A stretch of 64,000 bases of DNA, taken from assembly GCF_001746295.1 (NCBI RefSeq), contig NZ_MJAH01000011.1, positions 10,957 to 74,956 of the forward strand, in the 5' to 3' direction. Each line of letters opens with the position of its first letter. The first letter of the stretch is position 1. The stretch is from Streptomyces sp. LUP47B (GTDB taxonomy: Bacteria; Actinomycetota; Actinomycetes; Streptomycetales; Streptomycetaceae). The notes beneath the pieces were generated by a model, which was given only the letters and a program-made list of their open reading frames with translations, did no database searches and had not been told where the DNA came from. A program made the translations under genes and the position numbers. Shown here piece after piece: positions 44,698-54,217 of the stretch.

Positions 44698-45138
44698 TCA
44701 GACGGTCTCGTTCCCGCTCTCTGCGGTGGAGCCCGCCGACTGGTCGAACGACCGGCGAGGGCCAGGCAGTCGGGGACGATCGGGGGACGGGAAAGGCGTC
44801 GGGTTTCCCGGGTGGTGGCGGTGGCGGTAGGCCAGCCAGGCGCGGAAGGAGACCGAGACCGCCGTGGCGAGGGCGGCGATCACTGTCGGGCCTGTGTCCG
44901 CCGCGAGCACGATGACCAGCATGGTCGCCAGGATCGACAGCAGCGCCAGGAGATTGGCGGCCAGTTCGATCATCTGGAAACGCAGGGAATCGCGGTCGTA
45001 GTGGGGGTCCCGCCCCGGTCCGTGCATGGACTTTGCCTCTCGGTCGTACAACTCGCCTGCGGGCAGCAGCCGTTCGGCCCCTTCTCCAACCGTCTGCTCA
45101 TATGTATCACTGACCGCGTTCCGCCACTTGCCACTCAC
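44698..45138 (-). CDS. Small membrane protein with two C-terminal helices
   Basis: About 146 residues from GTG 45138 (VSGKWRNAVSDTYEQ), behind AGAGGTGG. The open frame extends further but without plausible protein. The polar N-terminal half contains LYDREAKSMHG. Two hydrophobic segments (MIELAANLLALLSILATMLV and TVIAALATAVSVSFRAWLAY) form a hairpin, then a Pro-rich tail. The layout recalls two-helix effector or SLATT-type proteins, but I cannot assign it. It is divergent from the coiled-coil gene at 45296. Confidence 0.6.
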   Translation of the reverse strand: MSGKWRNAVSDTYEQTVGEGAERLLPAGELYDREAKSMHGPGRDPHYDRDSLRFQMIELAANLLALLSILATMLVIVLAADTGPTVIAALATAVSVSFRAWLAYRHRHHPGNPTPFPSPDRPRLPGPRRSFDQSAGSTAESGNETV

Positions 45139-45295
45139 CCACCTCTGGAGTTCTCCGCTAAAAACCGAGAACGGCGGCGGCAATTGGATCTTCGGCGGAC
45201 TGCCACACTTATCGGGCAGAAAGGAAGGGAGGGCCTCCCCCACCCCCGCCACCCTCAAGATCGTTGAGAGTACGGGGCCCCGGGGGCGATCGACG

Positions 45296-45991
45296 TTGTC
45301 AAAGCACCGCAGATCCCCGATCGAACAGTTCGGCCAGGAGCTCAACGCATTCTGCCTGGACTCGAATGTGAGCATGGCCCGTATCGCGGAAGTCAGTTTT
45401 CGCAGCAAGACGGGGGTCTACCGGGCGTGGTGCAAAACGGAGTTGGCCTCCTGGAAACTGATCGAGGACGTGGTCAGGGCGATCTGTGAGATCTGCCAGT
45501 ATCCCGAGGACAAGGAACAGGAAACCCTCGACTACTGGCGGCGCAGATACCGCGCGGCCGAGGCGGAGGTGCACGCCGCCGAGGACCATGTCGCCTCGCT
45601 GCTCAACGACATCGTCGAGCGACTCGACCAGCACACCCACCGCACCGACCGCCTCGAACAGACACTGCAGTCCCTCACCACCGAACTGACCGGGTTACGG
45701 CGCGGCCCGTCCTCCGACCCCGGGGCCACTCTCCACTTCGGGTACCTTTCCGGCCGCGAGGCGGACCAGCCGGAGTGGCTGACGGAGATCCGCCGGCACA
45801 TCGTCCGGTTCGAGCAGGAGGCCGAGCGGCTGCGTACGGAGTCGGAGCAGGCCGACCTGCGCGCACGGGAGTTGGCCGAACACGCCCGCCAGGTCCAGTC
45901 CCGCGCCGATGAACTGCACCGTTACCTGGCCACTGCGTTCCCGCCCGCCGAGCGGCCGAGCCTGCCGGGCCAGGTCCTGCGGCAGGAATAG
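45296..45991 (+). CDS. Helix-turn-helix-like coiled-coil protein with a TTA codon
   Basis: About 231 residues if the TTG at 45296 is used (LSKHRRSPIEQFGQEL). ATG 45374 is an alternative. The N-terminus (SMARIAEVSFRSKTGVYRAW) resembles the XRE-like helix-turn-helix of Streptomyces regulators that lack a sensor. Long Glu/Arg coiled coils follow (about 80-125 and 165-215). Codon TTA occurs at 45695-45697 (in ELTGLRRG), implying dependence on bldA tRNA. It is divergent from the two-helix membrane protein. A role as its partner or regulator is inference. Confidence 0.65.
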   Translation: MSKHRRSPIEQFGQELNAFCLDSNVSMARIAEVSFRSKTGVYRAWCKTELASWKLIEDVVRAICEICQYPEDKEQETLDYWRRRYRAAEAEVHAAEDHVASLLNDIVERLDQHTHRTDRLEQTLQSLTTELTGLRRGPSSDPGATLHFGYLSGREADQPEWLTEIRRHIVRFEQEAERLRTESEQADLRARELAEHARQVQSRADELHRYLATAFPPAERPSLPGQVLRQE

Positions 45992-46034
45992 CCTCGGCGG
46001 TCACGGACGCTGACCACGACGGAGGTGATCGGCA

Positions 46035-47444
46035 GTGGCCGACGAGCAGCAGGAACAGGCGTTTCGCATCGAGCACGACTCCATGGGCGAGGTCCGTGTC
46101 CCGGTGGACGCCAGGTGGCGGGCCCAGACCCAGCGGGCCGTGGAGAACTTCCCCATCTCCGGGCAGCGGATCGAACGGGCGCACATCGAGGCGCTCGCCC
46201 GGATCAAGGGGGCGGCCGCGAAGGTGAACGCGCGCCTGGGGGTGCTCGACAAGGACGTCGCGGAGGCGATCCAGGAGGCGGCCGACGAGGTGGCCCGCGG
46301 AGACTGGGACGCGCACTTCCCCGTCGACGTCTTCCAGACCGGGTCCGGCACCTCGTCCAACATGAACGCCAACGAGGTCATCGCGACGCTGGCGACCGAG
46401 CGGCTCGGCGAAGGCCGGGGCGTGCATCCCAACGACCATGTCAACGCCTCGCAGTCGTCCAACGACGTCTTCCCGTCCTCCATCCACATCGCCGCCACCG
46501 CCGCCGTCACCCGGGATCTGATCCCGGCCCTCGACCATCTCGCCGCGGCCCTCGGCCGCAAGTCCGAGGAGTTCGCCGACGTCGTCAAGTCCGGGCGGAC
46601 CCACTTGATGGACGCCACCCCGGTGACCCTGGGGCAGGAGTTCGGGGGCTACGCGGCTCAGGTGCGGTACGGCATCGAGCGGCTGCAGGCCTCTCTTCCC
46701 CGGCTCGCCGAACTGCCGCTCGGCGGCACCGCGGTCGGCACCGGTATCAACACCCCGCCCGGTTTCTCCGCCGCCGTCATCGAGGAGGTCGCCCGCACCA
46801 CCGGGCTGCCGCTCACCGAGGCACGGGACCACTTCGAGGCGCAGGGCGCCCGGGACGGGATCGTGGAGACCAGCGGGCAGCTCAGGACCATCGCGGTCGG
46901 CCTGACGAAGATCGCGAACGATCTGCGGTGGATGTCGTCCGGGCCCAGGACCGGGCTCGCGGAGATCTCGCTGCCCGACCTCCAGCCCGGCTCGTCGATC
47001 ATGCCCGGCAAGGTCAACCCCGTGATCCCGGAGGCCGTCCTCATGGTCGCCGCACAGGTCGTCGGGAACGACGCGACCGTCGCCACCGCCGGTGCGGCCG
47101 GCAACTTCGAGCTCAACGTCATGCTGCCGGTCATCGCCAAGAACGTCCTGGAGTCGGTCCGGCTGCTCGCCAACGTCTCCCGGCTGCTGGCCGACCGGAC
47201 CGTCGACGGGATCGTCGCGCACCGCGAACGCGCCCGGGAGTACGCCGAGTCCTCGCCCTCCGTGGTCACCCCGCTCAACAGGTACATCGGGTACGAGGAG
47301 GCCGCGAAGGTCGCCAAGAAGGCCCTCGCGGAGCTGAAGACGATCCGCCAGGTCGTACTGGAGAGCGGCTATGTCGAACGCGGCGACCTCACGGAGGAGC
47401 AGCTCGACGAGGCGCTGGATGTCCTGCGGATGACACGGCCGTAA
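46035..47444 (+). CDS. fumC: Fumarate hydratase class II
   Basis: 469-residue homotetrameric, cofactor-free fumarase of the fumarase/aspartase superfamily. The GTG at 46035 follows GGAGG. It has TGSGTSSNMNANEV, NDHVNASQSSNDVFPS, and the flexible signature loop GSSIMPGKVNPV carrying the catalytic Ser. The length is normal. It is oxygen-stable, complementing the class I enzyme at 40569, and both act after succinate dehydrogenase in the TCA cycle. Confidence 0.96.
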   Translation: MADEQQEQAFRIEHDSMGEVRVPVDARWRAQTQRAVENFPISGQRIERAHIEALARIKGAAAKVNARLGVLDKDVAEAIQEAADEVARGDWDAHFPVDVFQTGSGTSSNMNANEVIATLATERLGEGRGVHPNDHVNASQSSNDVFPSSIHIAATAAVTRDLIPALDHLAAALGRKSEEFADVVKSGRTHLMDATPVTLGQEFGGYAAQVRYGIERLQASLPRLAELPLGGTAVGTGINTPPGFSAAVIEEVARTTGLPLTEARDHFEAQGARDGIVETSGQLRTIAVGLTKIANDLRWMSSGPRTGLAEISLPDLQPGSSIMPGKVNPVIPEAVLMVAAQVVGNDATVATAGAAGNFELNVMLPVIAKNVLESVRLLANVSRLLADRTVDGIVAHRERAREYAESSPSVVTPLNRYIGYEEAAKVAKKALAELKTIRQVVLESGYVERGDLTEEQLDEALDVLRMTRP

Positions 47445-47516
47445 CCTTTCCCCGCCCCGGGGTGAACCGTGACGCGCACCGCAGCGTCGTATGCCTACGG
47501 CACCTAATATCTGGTC

Positions 47517-48209
47517 ATGGCAGACGGTGGAGCGGTGAGAGCGGTGGAAGCGGGTACGTCGGCGCACTTCTGGGAGCCCGGGAGTCAGATCCTGTGGCGC
47601 TACCGGGAGAACGCTGGCGCGCACGTGCACATCGCGCGCCCGGTGACCGTCGTACGCGACGACGAGGACCTGCTCGCCGTGTGGCTGGCACCGGGCACCG
47701 AGTGTGTGAAGCCGGTGCTGGCCGACGGCACCTCGGTGCATGCCGAGCCGTTGGAGTCGCGTTACACCAAGCCGCGCTCCGTGCAGCGGGACCGCTGGTT
47801 CGGCACCGGGGTGCTGAAACTGGCGCGGCCGGGACTGCCGTGGTCGGTGTGGCTGTTCTGGGAGCCGGGCTGGCGCTTCAAGAACTGGTACGTGAACCTC
47901 GAGGAGCCGCTGGCGCGGTGGGCCGGGGGTGTGGACTCCGAGGATCACTTCCTGGACATCACCGTGGATCCGGACCACAGTTGGCAGTGGCGGGACGAGG
48001 ACGAGTTCGCGCAGGCCCAGCAGGACGGGCTGATGGGCCCTGACCTGGCCGAACAGGTCAGGGAGGCGGGGCGGTCCGCAGTGGAGGTGATCCGCGCCTG
48101 GGGCCCGCCGTTCTCGGACGGCTGGCCCGACTGGCGGCCCGATCCGTCCTGGACTGTGCCGCTTCTTCCGGAAGACTGGGACCGTACTCCCGCGCACTTG
48201 TCCTCATGA
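47517..48209 (+). CDS. DUF402 domain protein
   Basis: 230-residue soluble protein. A DUF402 beta-barrel spans about 70-190 with HFLDITVDPDHSWQWRDEDE near the metal/diphosphate site. Characterised relatives are nucleoside di- or triphosphate hydrolases or RNA-modification associated, so phosphatase activity on nucleotides is plausible but unproven. Unusually Trp-rich (FWEPGWRFKNWYVNLEEP). It is transcribed downstream of fumC, 72 bp away. Confidence 0.85.
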   Translation: MADGGAVRAVEAGTSAHFWEPGSQILWRYRENAGAHVHIARPVTVVRDDEDLLAVWLAPGTECVKPVLADGTSVHAEPLESRYTKPRSVQRDRWFGTGVLKLARPGLPWSVWLFWEPGWRFKNWYVNLEEPLARWAGGVDSEDHFLDITVDPDHSWQWRDEDEFAQAQQDGLMGPDLAEQVREAGRSAVEVIRAWGPPFSDGWPDWRPDPSWTVPLLPEDWDRTPAHLSS

Positions 48210-48325
48210 GACCCTTGATGCGCCCCCGGGCTGCAAACGTAGGATCGTCCTCCGCAAGAGTGCGCAGCGGCAACTACCGGAGCGGGCACTGGGCTTGACC
48301 GATCGTCACCGAGGGGCGGCAGGAC

Positions 48326-48508
48326 GTGAGCGTGGGGTACGAGGGCAACACCGGTACGGGCCGCGGAAAGTCGACCAACAACGCAGGAACAGCCCCTGAC
48401 CACGCGGGAATTCCGTTCCTGGGACACGCATTCCGGGTATCGGGATTTCGGCGGGACCAACTGCGCGTACGGCGTGCAGCCCCGGACGGACGGATTCGAC
48501 ACGCGTGA
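48326..48508 (+). CDS. Possible 60-residue leader protein coupled to the SpoIIE gene
   Basis: A GTG behind GGCAGGAC opens a 60-codon frame (MSVGYEGNTGTGRGKSTNNA) whose stop overlaps the GTG of the phosphatase gene (GTGA). Codon-position bias is good in the first half and weaker later. No motif is recognised. It may be a leader peptide controlling downstream translation by coupling, or chance. The overlap and Shine-Dalgarno favour the first. Confidence 0.4.
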   Translation: MSVGYEGNTGTGRGKSTNNAGTAPDHAGIPFLGHAFRVSGFRRDQLRVRRAAPDGRIRHA

Positions 48509-50634
48509 CGGAGCACCCGACCTCCTTCGAACGCCCCCAGCCGGGCGTCGACCCCACGGACCCCCGCGGGGCGCTCCTGCGTTCCCCGGCGCCGCCGTCC
48601 GCCCAGGGCGTCGAGGCGCCGACGGCTCTGCCCGTCCAGGCCCGCTCCGGTGACCCCACGCCGGACGCGGCACCCGTCGTCCAGAGCAGCAGCGGCACGA
48701 CCGGCAGGACCGGTAACCACAAGGACATGGGCATGAACCCGGCCGGTACCGGCCCCGAGCACTCCCAGCCGGCCGCCGCCGAGCAGGACACCCATCGCCC
48801 GCGGCCCGTACCCGAAGGCGTCCCGGTCCAGCCGGGCGGCGAGGAGGACCGGCCGCAGAGCGGCGTGGGCAGCGAGGAACGCCGTACCGGACAGGGCGCG
48901 GTCCCCGGCCGGCCCACGCCCATGCGGCGGGACGGCGACCGGCTGCGCTTCGTGGGCGCGGCGACCCGCCGGATCGCGCGCGGCATCGACCTGGACGAGA
49001 TCGTGATGGGTCTGTGCCGGGCGACCGTGCCGACCTTCTCGGACGCGATCCTCGTCTATCTGCGCGACCCGCTGCCCGTCGGCGACGAGCGGCCCATCGG
49101 CCCCCTCGTGCTCCGGCTGCGGCGCAGTGACCGGATCCCGCAGCAGGAGCGGGACCTCGAGGACGGCATCCTGCCGGTGCCGGTGCCGGAGAACCCGACC
49201 GAGCTGGACGCCCTCGGCAGCGAACTGTGCGAGGTGCAGCCCGGCAGTGCGCTCGCCGAGGTGCTGCGCGGGGTGCGTCCGGTCTTCACGGACACGCCCG
49301 CGGCCCGCGGGGCGCTGCCGGAGCTGCTCGGCGAGGGCGGCGAGTTCGCCGTACCGACCGGTCGGCGGACGATCCTGGCCCCGCTGCGCGGCCGGCGCCG
49401 GGTCATCGGTGCCGCGCTCTTCCTGCGCCGCCCCGACCGCATCCCCTTCGACCCGGACGACCTGCTCGTCGCCGCCCAGCTCGCCACGCACAGCGCGCTC
49501 GGCATCGACAAGGCCGTCCTGTACGGCCGTGAGGCGTACATCGCCGACGAGCTGCAGCGCACCATGCTGCCCGAGACGCTCCCGCGGCCGACGGGAGTGC
49601 GGCTGGCGTCGCGCTATCTGCCCGCCGCCGAGACGGCCCGGGTGGGCGGTGACTGGTACGACGCGATCCCGCTGCCGGGCAGCCGGGTCGCCCTGGTCGT
49701 GGGTGACGTGATGGGCCACTCCATGACGTCCGCGGCGATCATGGGCCAGCTGCGGACCACGGCACAGACGCTGGCCGGGCTCGACCTGCCCCCGCAGGAG
49801 GTGCTGCACCACCTCGACGAGCAGGCGCAGCGGCTCGGTACGGACCGTATGGCGACCTGTCTCTACGCCGTCTACGACCCGGTGTCGCACCGCATCACCA
49901 TCGCCAACGCCGGTCATCCGCCACCGGTGCTGCTGCACCTGGGCGGCCGTGCCGAGGTGCTCCGGGTGCCGCCGGGCGCGCCGATCGGTGTCGGGGGCGT
50001 GGACTTCGAGGCCGTGGAGCTGGACGCGCCGGCCGGCGCGACGCTGTTGCTGTACACCGACGGGCTCGTCGAGTCCCGGCTGCGGGACGTGTGGACCGGG
50101 ATAGAGCAGCTGCGGGAGAAGCTCGCCGCGACCGCCCAGCTCACCGGGCCGGACCATCCGCCGCCGCTGGAGGCGTTGTGCGACGAGGTGCTCGACATGC
50201 TCGGACCGGGCGACCGGGACGACGACATCGCGCTGCTCGCGGCCCGCTTCGACGGGATCGCGCCCAGTGATGTGGCGTACTGGTTCCTGGAGCCGGAGGA
50301 CGCGGCGCCGGGGCGTGCGCGGCGGCTCGCGCGGCGGGCGTTGTCCCGCTGGGGCATGGAGGATCTCACCGACTCCGTCGAGCTGTTGGTGAGCGAGGTC
50401 GTCACCAACGCGGTGCGGTACGCGACCCGGCCGGTGACGCTTCGGTTGCTGCGCACCGATGTGCTGCGGTGCGAGGTCGGGGACGATGTGCCGCAACTGC
50501 CGCGGCTGCGGCAGGCCCGGGCCACCGATGAGGGTGGGCGAGGGTTGTACCTCGTCAACCGGCTGGCCCGGCGGTGGGGAGCGACCCGGCTCAGCACCGG
50601 CAAGGTGGTGTGGTTCGAGCTCAACACGAGCTGA
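48505..50634 (+). CDS. GAF-PP2C(SpoIIE)-HATPase regulatory phosphatase
   Basis: 709 residues from GTG. A disordered Pro/Gly-rich N-terminus (1-140) is followed by GAF (about 145-345), SpoIIE-type PP2C phosphatase (about 349-585; GGDWYDAIPLPG, VVGDVMGHSM and DRDDDIALL metal residues) and an RsbW-like HATPase (about 598-705; LVSEVVTNAVRYATRP, DEGGRGLYLVNRLA). It combines phosphatase and kinase activities for partner-switching control of sigma factors. No STAS or sigma gene adjoins it. It differs from the homologue at 18528 in lacking PAS domains. Confidence 0.9.
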   Translation: MTEHPTSFERPQPGVDPTDPRGALLRSPAPPSAQGVEAPTALPVQARSGDPTPDAAPVVQSSSGTTGRTGNHKDMGMNPAGTGPEHSQPAAAEQDTHRPRPVPEGVPVQPGGEEDRPQSGVGSEERRTGQGAVPGRPTPMRRDGDRLRFVGAATRRIARGIDLDEIVMGLCRATVPTFSDAILVYLRDPLPVGDERPIGPLVLRLRRSDRIPQQERDLEDGILPVPVPENPTELDALGSELCEVQPGSALAEVLRGVRPVFTDTPAARGALPELLGEGGEFAVPTGRRTILAPLRGRRRVIGAALFLRRPDRIPFDPDDLLVAAQLATHSALGIDKAVLYGREAYIADELQRTMLPETLPRPTGVRLASRYLPAAETARVGGDWYDAIPLPGSRVALVVGDVMGHSMTSAAIMGQLRTTAQTLAGLDLPPQEVLHHLDEQAQRLGTDRMATCLYAVYDPVSHRITIANAGHPPPVLLHLGGRAEVLRVPPGAPIGVGGVDFEAVELDAPAGATLLLYTDGLVESRLRDVWTGIEQLREKLAATAQLTGPDHPPPLEALCDEVLDMLGPGDRDDDIALLAARFDGIAPSDVAYWFLEPEDAAPGRARRLARRALSRWGMEDLTDSVELLVSEVVTNAVRYATRPVTLRLLRTDVLRCEVGDDVPQLPRLRQARATDEGGRGLYLVNRLARRWGATRLSTGKVVWFELNTS

Positions 50635-50652
50635 AGCACCTCTGACATGCGA

Positions 50653-50686
50653 GAAGGGGCGCCCGGTGGTCACCGGGCGCCCCTTC
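50653..50686. terminator. Bidirectional terminator
   Basis: GAAGGGGCGCCCGGTG (50653-50668) pairs perfectly with 50671-50686 over 16 bp with a 2-nt centre, followed by TTCTTCG. It lies between the SpoIIE phosphatase gene and the convergent PBP gene. Confidence 0.88.
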
Positions 50687-50693
50687 TTCTTCG

Positions 50694-53063
50694 CTACTGG
50701 CCGTTGCCCGGGTCGAACGGATTCTCCGGTGAGGTCGTTATCTCGACCGGAGTGCTCTGTTCGCTGGTCGGCGGAGACTGCGACGGCGACTCCGTCGGCG
50801 ACTCCGAGGGCGACTCCGTCGGCGACTCCGAGGGCGTCTCCGACGGCTTCTCCTTGGTCGGGGTCGACGACGGGGTCTCGGACCGGGAGAGGGTGGGGCT
50901 CGGGGTCCAGCTGGGCTGAACCGCTGCGCCCTGGTCGGTGTCGAGGTCGAACTTGGTGTTCTCGGCCGCGACGCCGAAGGTGTACGCCGCCCAGATCTGG
51001 GCCGGGAAGCCACCGCCGTTTACGCGGTCGAGGCCGGCCGTGTTGTACAGCTTGCTCTGCCCGTGGGTCTTGTAGTCCTCACCGAACAGACCGACCGAGG
51101 TGACGAGGTCCGGGGTGTAGCCGGTGAACCAGGCCGACTTGTTGTCGTCGGAGGTACCCGTCTTGCCGGCGACCTTGCGGCCGTCACGTGCGGGGTTCTG
51201 CTGGACGGCCTTCTTGGCCGTACCGTCGTCGACCACACCGGTCAGCACCGAGGTCACCGTGTCGGCGGCCTCCCGGCTGATGACCTGCTCGCCGATCGGG
51301 TCGGGCATCTGGAACTCGGTGCCCCCCTGCTCCGCCGACTTGATGATGCTCGGCGTGACCTGCTTGCCGTGATTGTCGAGGGTGGCGTACACACCGGCCA
51401 TCTGGATCGGGCTCGCGCCCATCGTGCCCAGGGTGTAGGCGGGCAGCGGCCTCAGCTTGCCGGTGTCCATCCCGAGCTTCGTGGCCGTCGCCAGCACCTT
51501 GTCCATGCCGACGTCGACGCCCATCTGCGCGAAGACGGAGTTGATGGACTTGTCCATCGCCGTCTGCACGGTGACCTTGCCGTAGTTCGCGTCGTCCTCG
51601 TTCTCGGGACCGAAGCCGACCTTGTTGCCGTCGCTGTCCACGACCTGACGCTTGCTGGTGCCGTCGTAGATCGTGTTCGCGCCGATCGCCTTGCCGCCCT
51701 GCGTCTCGGAGGCGTTCTCCAGGGCGGCGGCGAGGATGACCGGCTTGAAGGTCGACGCGGGCTGGTAGTCGGTGCGGTTGGCGTTGCTGATGTAGTGCTT
51801 GGTGTAGTCCGTACCGCCGTACAGGGCGACGATCCTCCCCGTCTTGGGATCGACGGAGGCGGCGCCGGCCTGGACGTTCTTGTCGACGGGCCGCTTCTTG
51901 GGGTCCAACTGGCTGGTCAGCTGGGTCTTGACCGCCTTCTCCAGCTGGGCCTGCTTCTTCTTGTCGATGTTCAGGGTGATGGTCCAACCCGAGTTCTCGA
52001 CCCGGGCCTCCGCCTCGTCCTGGGTGATGCCTTCCTTGGCCACCAGCTGCTTCTCCAGCTGCTGTTTGGCGAGCTTGACGAAGTAGCCCTTCTGCCCCTC
52101 CATCCCGGGGGCGGCCTTGGGCTCCTTGGGGACCGGGAACGTCATCCCCGCGCGCTCGGTCTTGTCCAGCCAGCCCTGCTCGACCATGTTGTCCAGGACG
52201 TAGTTCCAGCGGGCCGTCACCAGTTTCTTGCCGGTGTCGCTGGCGACCGCCCAGTCGTACTGGCTCGGGGCCTGGAGCAGCGCGGCGAGATAGGCGCCCT
52301 GCTCGACGCTGAGCTTGTTGGCGTCGACGCGGTAGTAGTCCTGGGCGGCGGCCTGGATGCCGTAGGCGCCGCGGCCGTAGTAGCTGGTGTTGATGTAGCC
52401 GGCGAGGATGTCGTCCTTGGGCGTCTCGCGGTCCACCTTCAGCGAGATGACCAGTTCCTTCAGCTTGCGCGTGACGGTCTGGTCCTGGTCGAGGTAATAG
52501 TTTTTGACGTACTGCTGGGTGATCGTGGAGCCACCCTGTTTGCCCTTGCCGGACAAGGTGTTGAACAGCCCGCGGGCGATGCCCTTGAAGTCGACTCCCG
52601 CATCCGAGTAGAAGGTCTTGTTCTCCGCGGCCACGAAGGTGCGCTGGACCGGCTTGGGCACTTCGGAGAGGTCGACGATCTCGCGGTTGGTGTCTCCCTC
52701 ACGGGCCATGACCGAGCCGTTGCTGTACTTGTAGATGTTGCTCTGTTCCTGAGCTTTCGCGTTGCCCTTCGGCACGTCGATCATCATGTACATCACGACG
52801 AAGGCGCCGATGCCGAGCAGGGAGAAGGCGAAGAACGTGCCGAGGATCTTCTTCCAGGTGAAGAGCCGGCGTATACCGCTCTTACCTTCCTTGGTGCTCT
52901 TCTTACCCCGGGCGGCCGCCTTGCGTGCCGCGGCCCTGCCGCCCGGCGCGATGCCCTCGCCCGGAGCGATCCCCTCGCTCGGCGTTGTCCGGGACGAGCG
53001 CGTGGGCGGCGCCGCGCGGCGGCCACCGCGCTGACGTGCTCTTCTCTCTTCCGCTCGTCCCAT
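50694..53063 (-). CDS. Class A penicillin-binding protein (PBP1)
   Basis: 789-residue bifunctional peptidoglycan synthase. The basic cytoplasmic tail (1-65) leads to one transmembrane helix (ILGTFFAFSLLGIGAFVVMY, about 72-91). The GT51 domain shows FVAAENKTFYSDAGVDFKG and GGSTITQQYVKNYY. The transpeptidase has catalytic STFK (about 437), SIN in DKSINSVFAQ and KTGTS (about 632). The C-terminal tail is a Ser/Glu/Pro/Thr repeat (TESPSESPTESPSQSP) typical of disordered wall-spanning tails. It synthesises and cross-links glycan outside the membrane. It stands alone. Confidence 0.95.
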   Translation of the reverse strand: MGRAEERRARQRGGRRAAPPTRSSRTTPSEGIAPGEGIAPGGRAAARKAAARGKKSTKEGKSGIRRLFTWKKILGTFFAFSLLGIGAFVVMYMMIDVPKGNAKAQEQSNIYKYSNGSVMAREGDTNREIVDLSEVPKPVQRTFVAAENKTFYSDAGVDFKGIARGLFNTLSGKGKQGGSTITQQYVKNYYLDQDQTVTRKLKELVISLKVDRETPKDDILAGYINTSYYGRGAYGIQAAAQDYYRVDANKLSVEQGAYLAALLQAPSQYDWAVASDTGKKLVTARWNYVLDNMVEQGWLDKTERAGMTFPVPKEPKAAPGMEGQKGYFVKLAKQQLEKQLVAKEGITQDEAEARVENSGWTITLNIDKKKQAQLEKAVKTQLTSQLDPKKRPVDKNVQAGAASVDPKTGRIVALYGGTDYTKHYISNANRTDYQPASTFKPVILAAALENASETQGGKAIGANTIYDGTSKRQVVDSDGNKVGFGPENEDDANYGKVTVQTAMDKSINSVFAQMGVDVGMDKVLATATKLGMDTGKLRPLPAYTLGTMGASPIQMAGVYATLDNHGKQVTPSIIKSAEQGGTEFQMPDPIGEQVISREAADTVTSVLTGVVDDGTAKKAVQQNPARDGRKVAGKTGTSDDNKSAWFTGYTPDLVTSVGLFGEDYKTHGQSKLYNTAGLDRVNGGGFPAQIWAAYTFGVAAENTKFDLDTDQGAAVQPSWTPSPTLSRSETPSSTPTKEKPSETPSESPTESPSESPTESPSQSPPTSEQSTPVEITTSPENPFDPGNGQ

Positions 53064-53248
53064 GGGTCGACTCGCTCCGCTTCCTCATCGGCGGCCACAC
53101 AGGTTCGTGGCACAGGTCAGCTCAGAAAGCTAACACCGGTCCATATGGCGCCGGGCCTTCGATCGGGTCTTCGGGGGGCGTGAGAATCAGCACCCGCCTC
53201 CTCGGAACCAGACCTCCGAGAGGGTGTCAAGGTTGCCGGAACCGGGTA

Positions 53249-53262
53249 AAGTGATATCACTT
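53249..53262. promoter_or_regulatory. 14-bp perfect palindrome upstream of the SPFH operon
   Basis: AAGTGATATCACTT is fully symmetric, in an AT-rich patch 38 bp before the SPFH start and near a likely -10 region. This is a strong operator candidate. The ribbon-helix-helix protein encoded in the same operon is an obvious possible ligand, by inference. Confidence 0.65.
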
Positions 53263-53299
53263 AGTTAGCATCGAGATAGACTCGAAACGGGGGACCTCC

Positions 53300-54217
53300 A
53301 TGTCCGCGCAAGAATCCGCACCCATCGCCGACGCACCCGACATGCCCGCTCCGCGCGTGCGGGAGTTCGCCGCGCACAGCATCGGCGGCGCGCTCGCGCT
53401 GCTGCTGGGCCTGGTCGGACTGCTGCTCGCCGTCTTCCTGTTCGCCGCGAGCGGGGAGAGCCCCGGCTTCGCCGTCGGCGGGGCCCTGGTCCTGATAGTG
53501 GCGCTCATCTCGCTGCGCGGCCTGAACACGGTCGCGCCGGGCGAGGCCCGGGTGGTCCAGCTCTTCGGGCGCTACAAGGGCACGATCCGCCAGGACGGCC
53601 TGCGCTGGGTGAACCCCTTCACCTCCCGCACGAAGGTCTCCACCCGGGTCCGCAACCACGAGACCGCCGTCCTCAAGGTCAACGACGCCTACGGCAACCC
53701 GATCGAGCTGGCCGCGGTCGTGGTGTGGAAGGTCGAGGACACCGCGCAGGCCACCTTCGAGGTGGACAATTTCGTGAAGTTCGTCGCCACCCAGACGGAG
53801 ACGGCGGTACGGCACATCGCCATCGAGTACCCCTACGACGCCCACGAGGAGGACGGGCTCTCACTGCGGGGCAACGCCGACGAGATCACCCAGAAGCTCG
53901 CCACCGAGCTGCACGCGCGCGTGGAGTCGGCCGGGGTCCAGATCATCGAGTCCCGCTTCACCCACCTCGCCTACGCGCCGGAGATCGCCTCGGCGATGCT
54001 CCAGCGGCAACAGGCCGGCGCGGTCGTCGCGGCCCGGCGGCAGATCGTGGAAGGCGCGGTCGGCATGGTCGAGGAGGCGCTCGCCCGGATCACCGAGCGG
54101 GACATCGTCGAGCTGGACGAGGAGCGCAAGGCGGCGATGGTGTCCAACCTGATGGTGGTGCTGTGCGGCGACCGCGCCCCGCAGCCCGTGCTCAACACCG
54201 GGACCCTCTACCAGTGA
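53300..54217 (+). CDS. SPFH/stomatin-like membrane protein
   Basis: 305 residues. An N-terminal hydrophobic hairpin comprises ALALLLGLVGLLLAVFLFAA (about 33-52) and a second helix (about 60-75). The SPFH/Band 7 domain (about 80-255) has GEARVVQLFGRYKGTIRQDG and TAVLKVNDAYGNPIELAAVV. A helical segment (LQRQQAGAVVAARRQIVEGA) follows. Such proteins oligomerise into membrane cages that organise microdomains and proteases. Its stop overlaps the GTG of a ribbon-helix-helix gene (GTGA), so the pair is translationally coupled. Confidence 0.9.
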   Translation: MSAQESAPIADAPDMPAPRVREFAAHSIGGALALLLGLVGLLLAVFLFAASGESPGFAVGGALVLIVALISLRGLNTVAPGEARVVQLFGRYKGTIRQDGLRWVNPFTSRTKVSTRVRNHETAVLKVNDAYGNPIELAAVVVWKVEDTAQATFEVDNFVKFVATQTETAVRHIAIEYPYDAHEEDGLSLRGNADEITQKLATELHARVESAGVQIIESRFTHLAYAPEIASAMLQRQQAGAVVAARRQIVEGAVGMVEEALARITERDIVELDEERKAAMVSNLMVVLCGDRAPQPVLNTGTLYQ

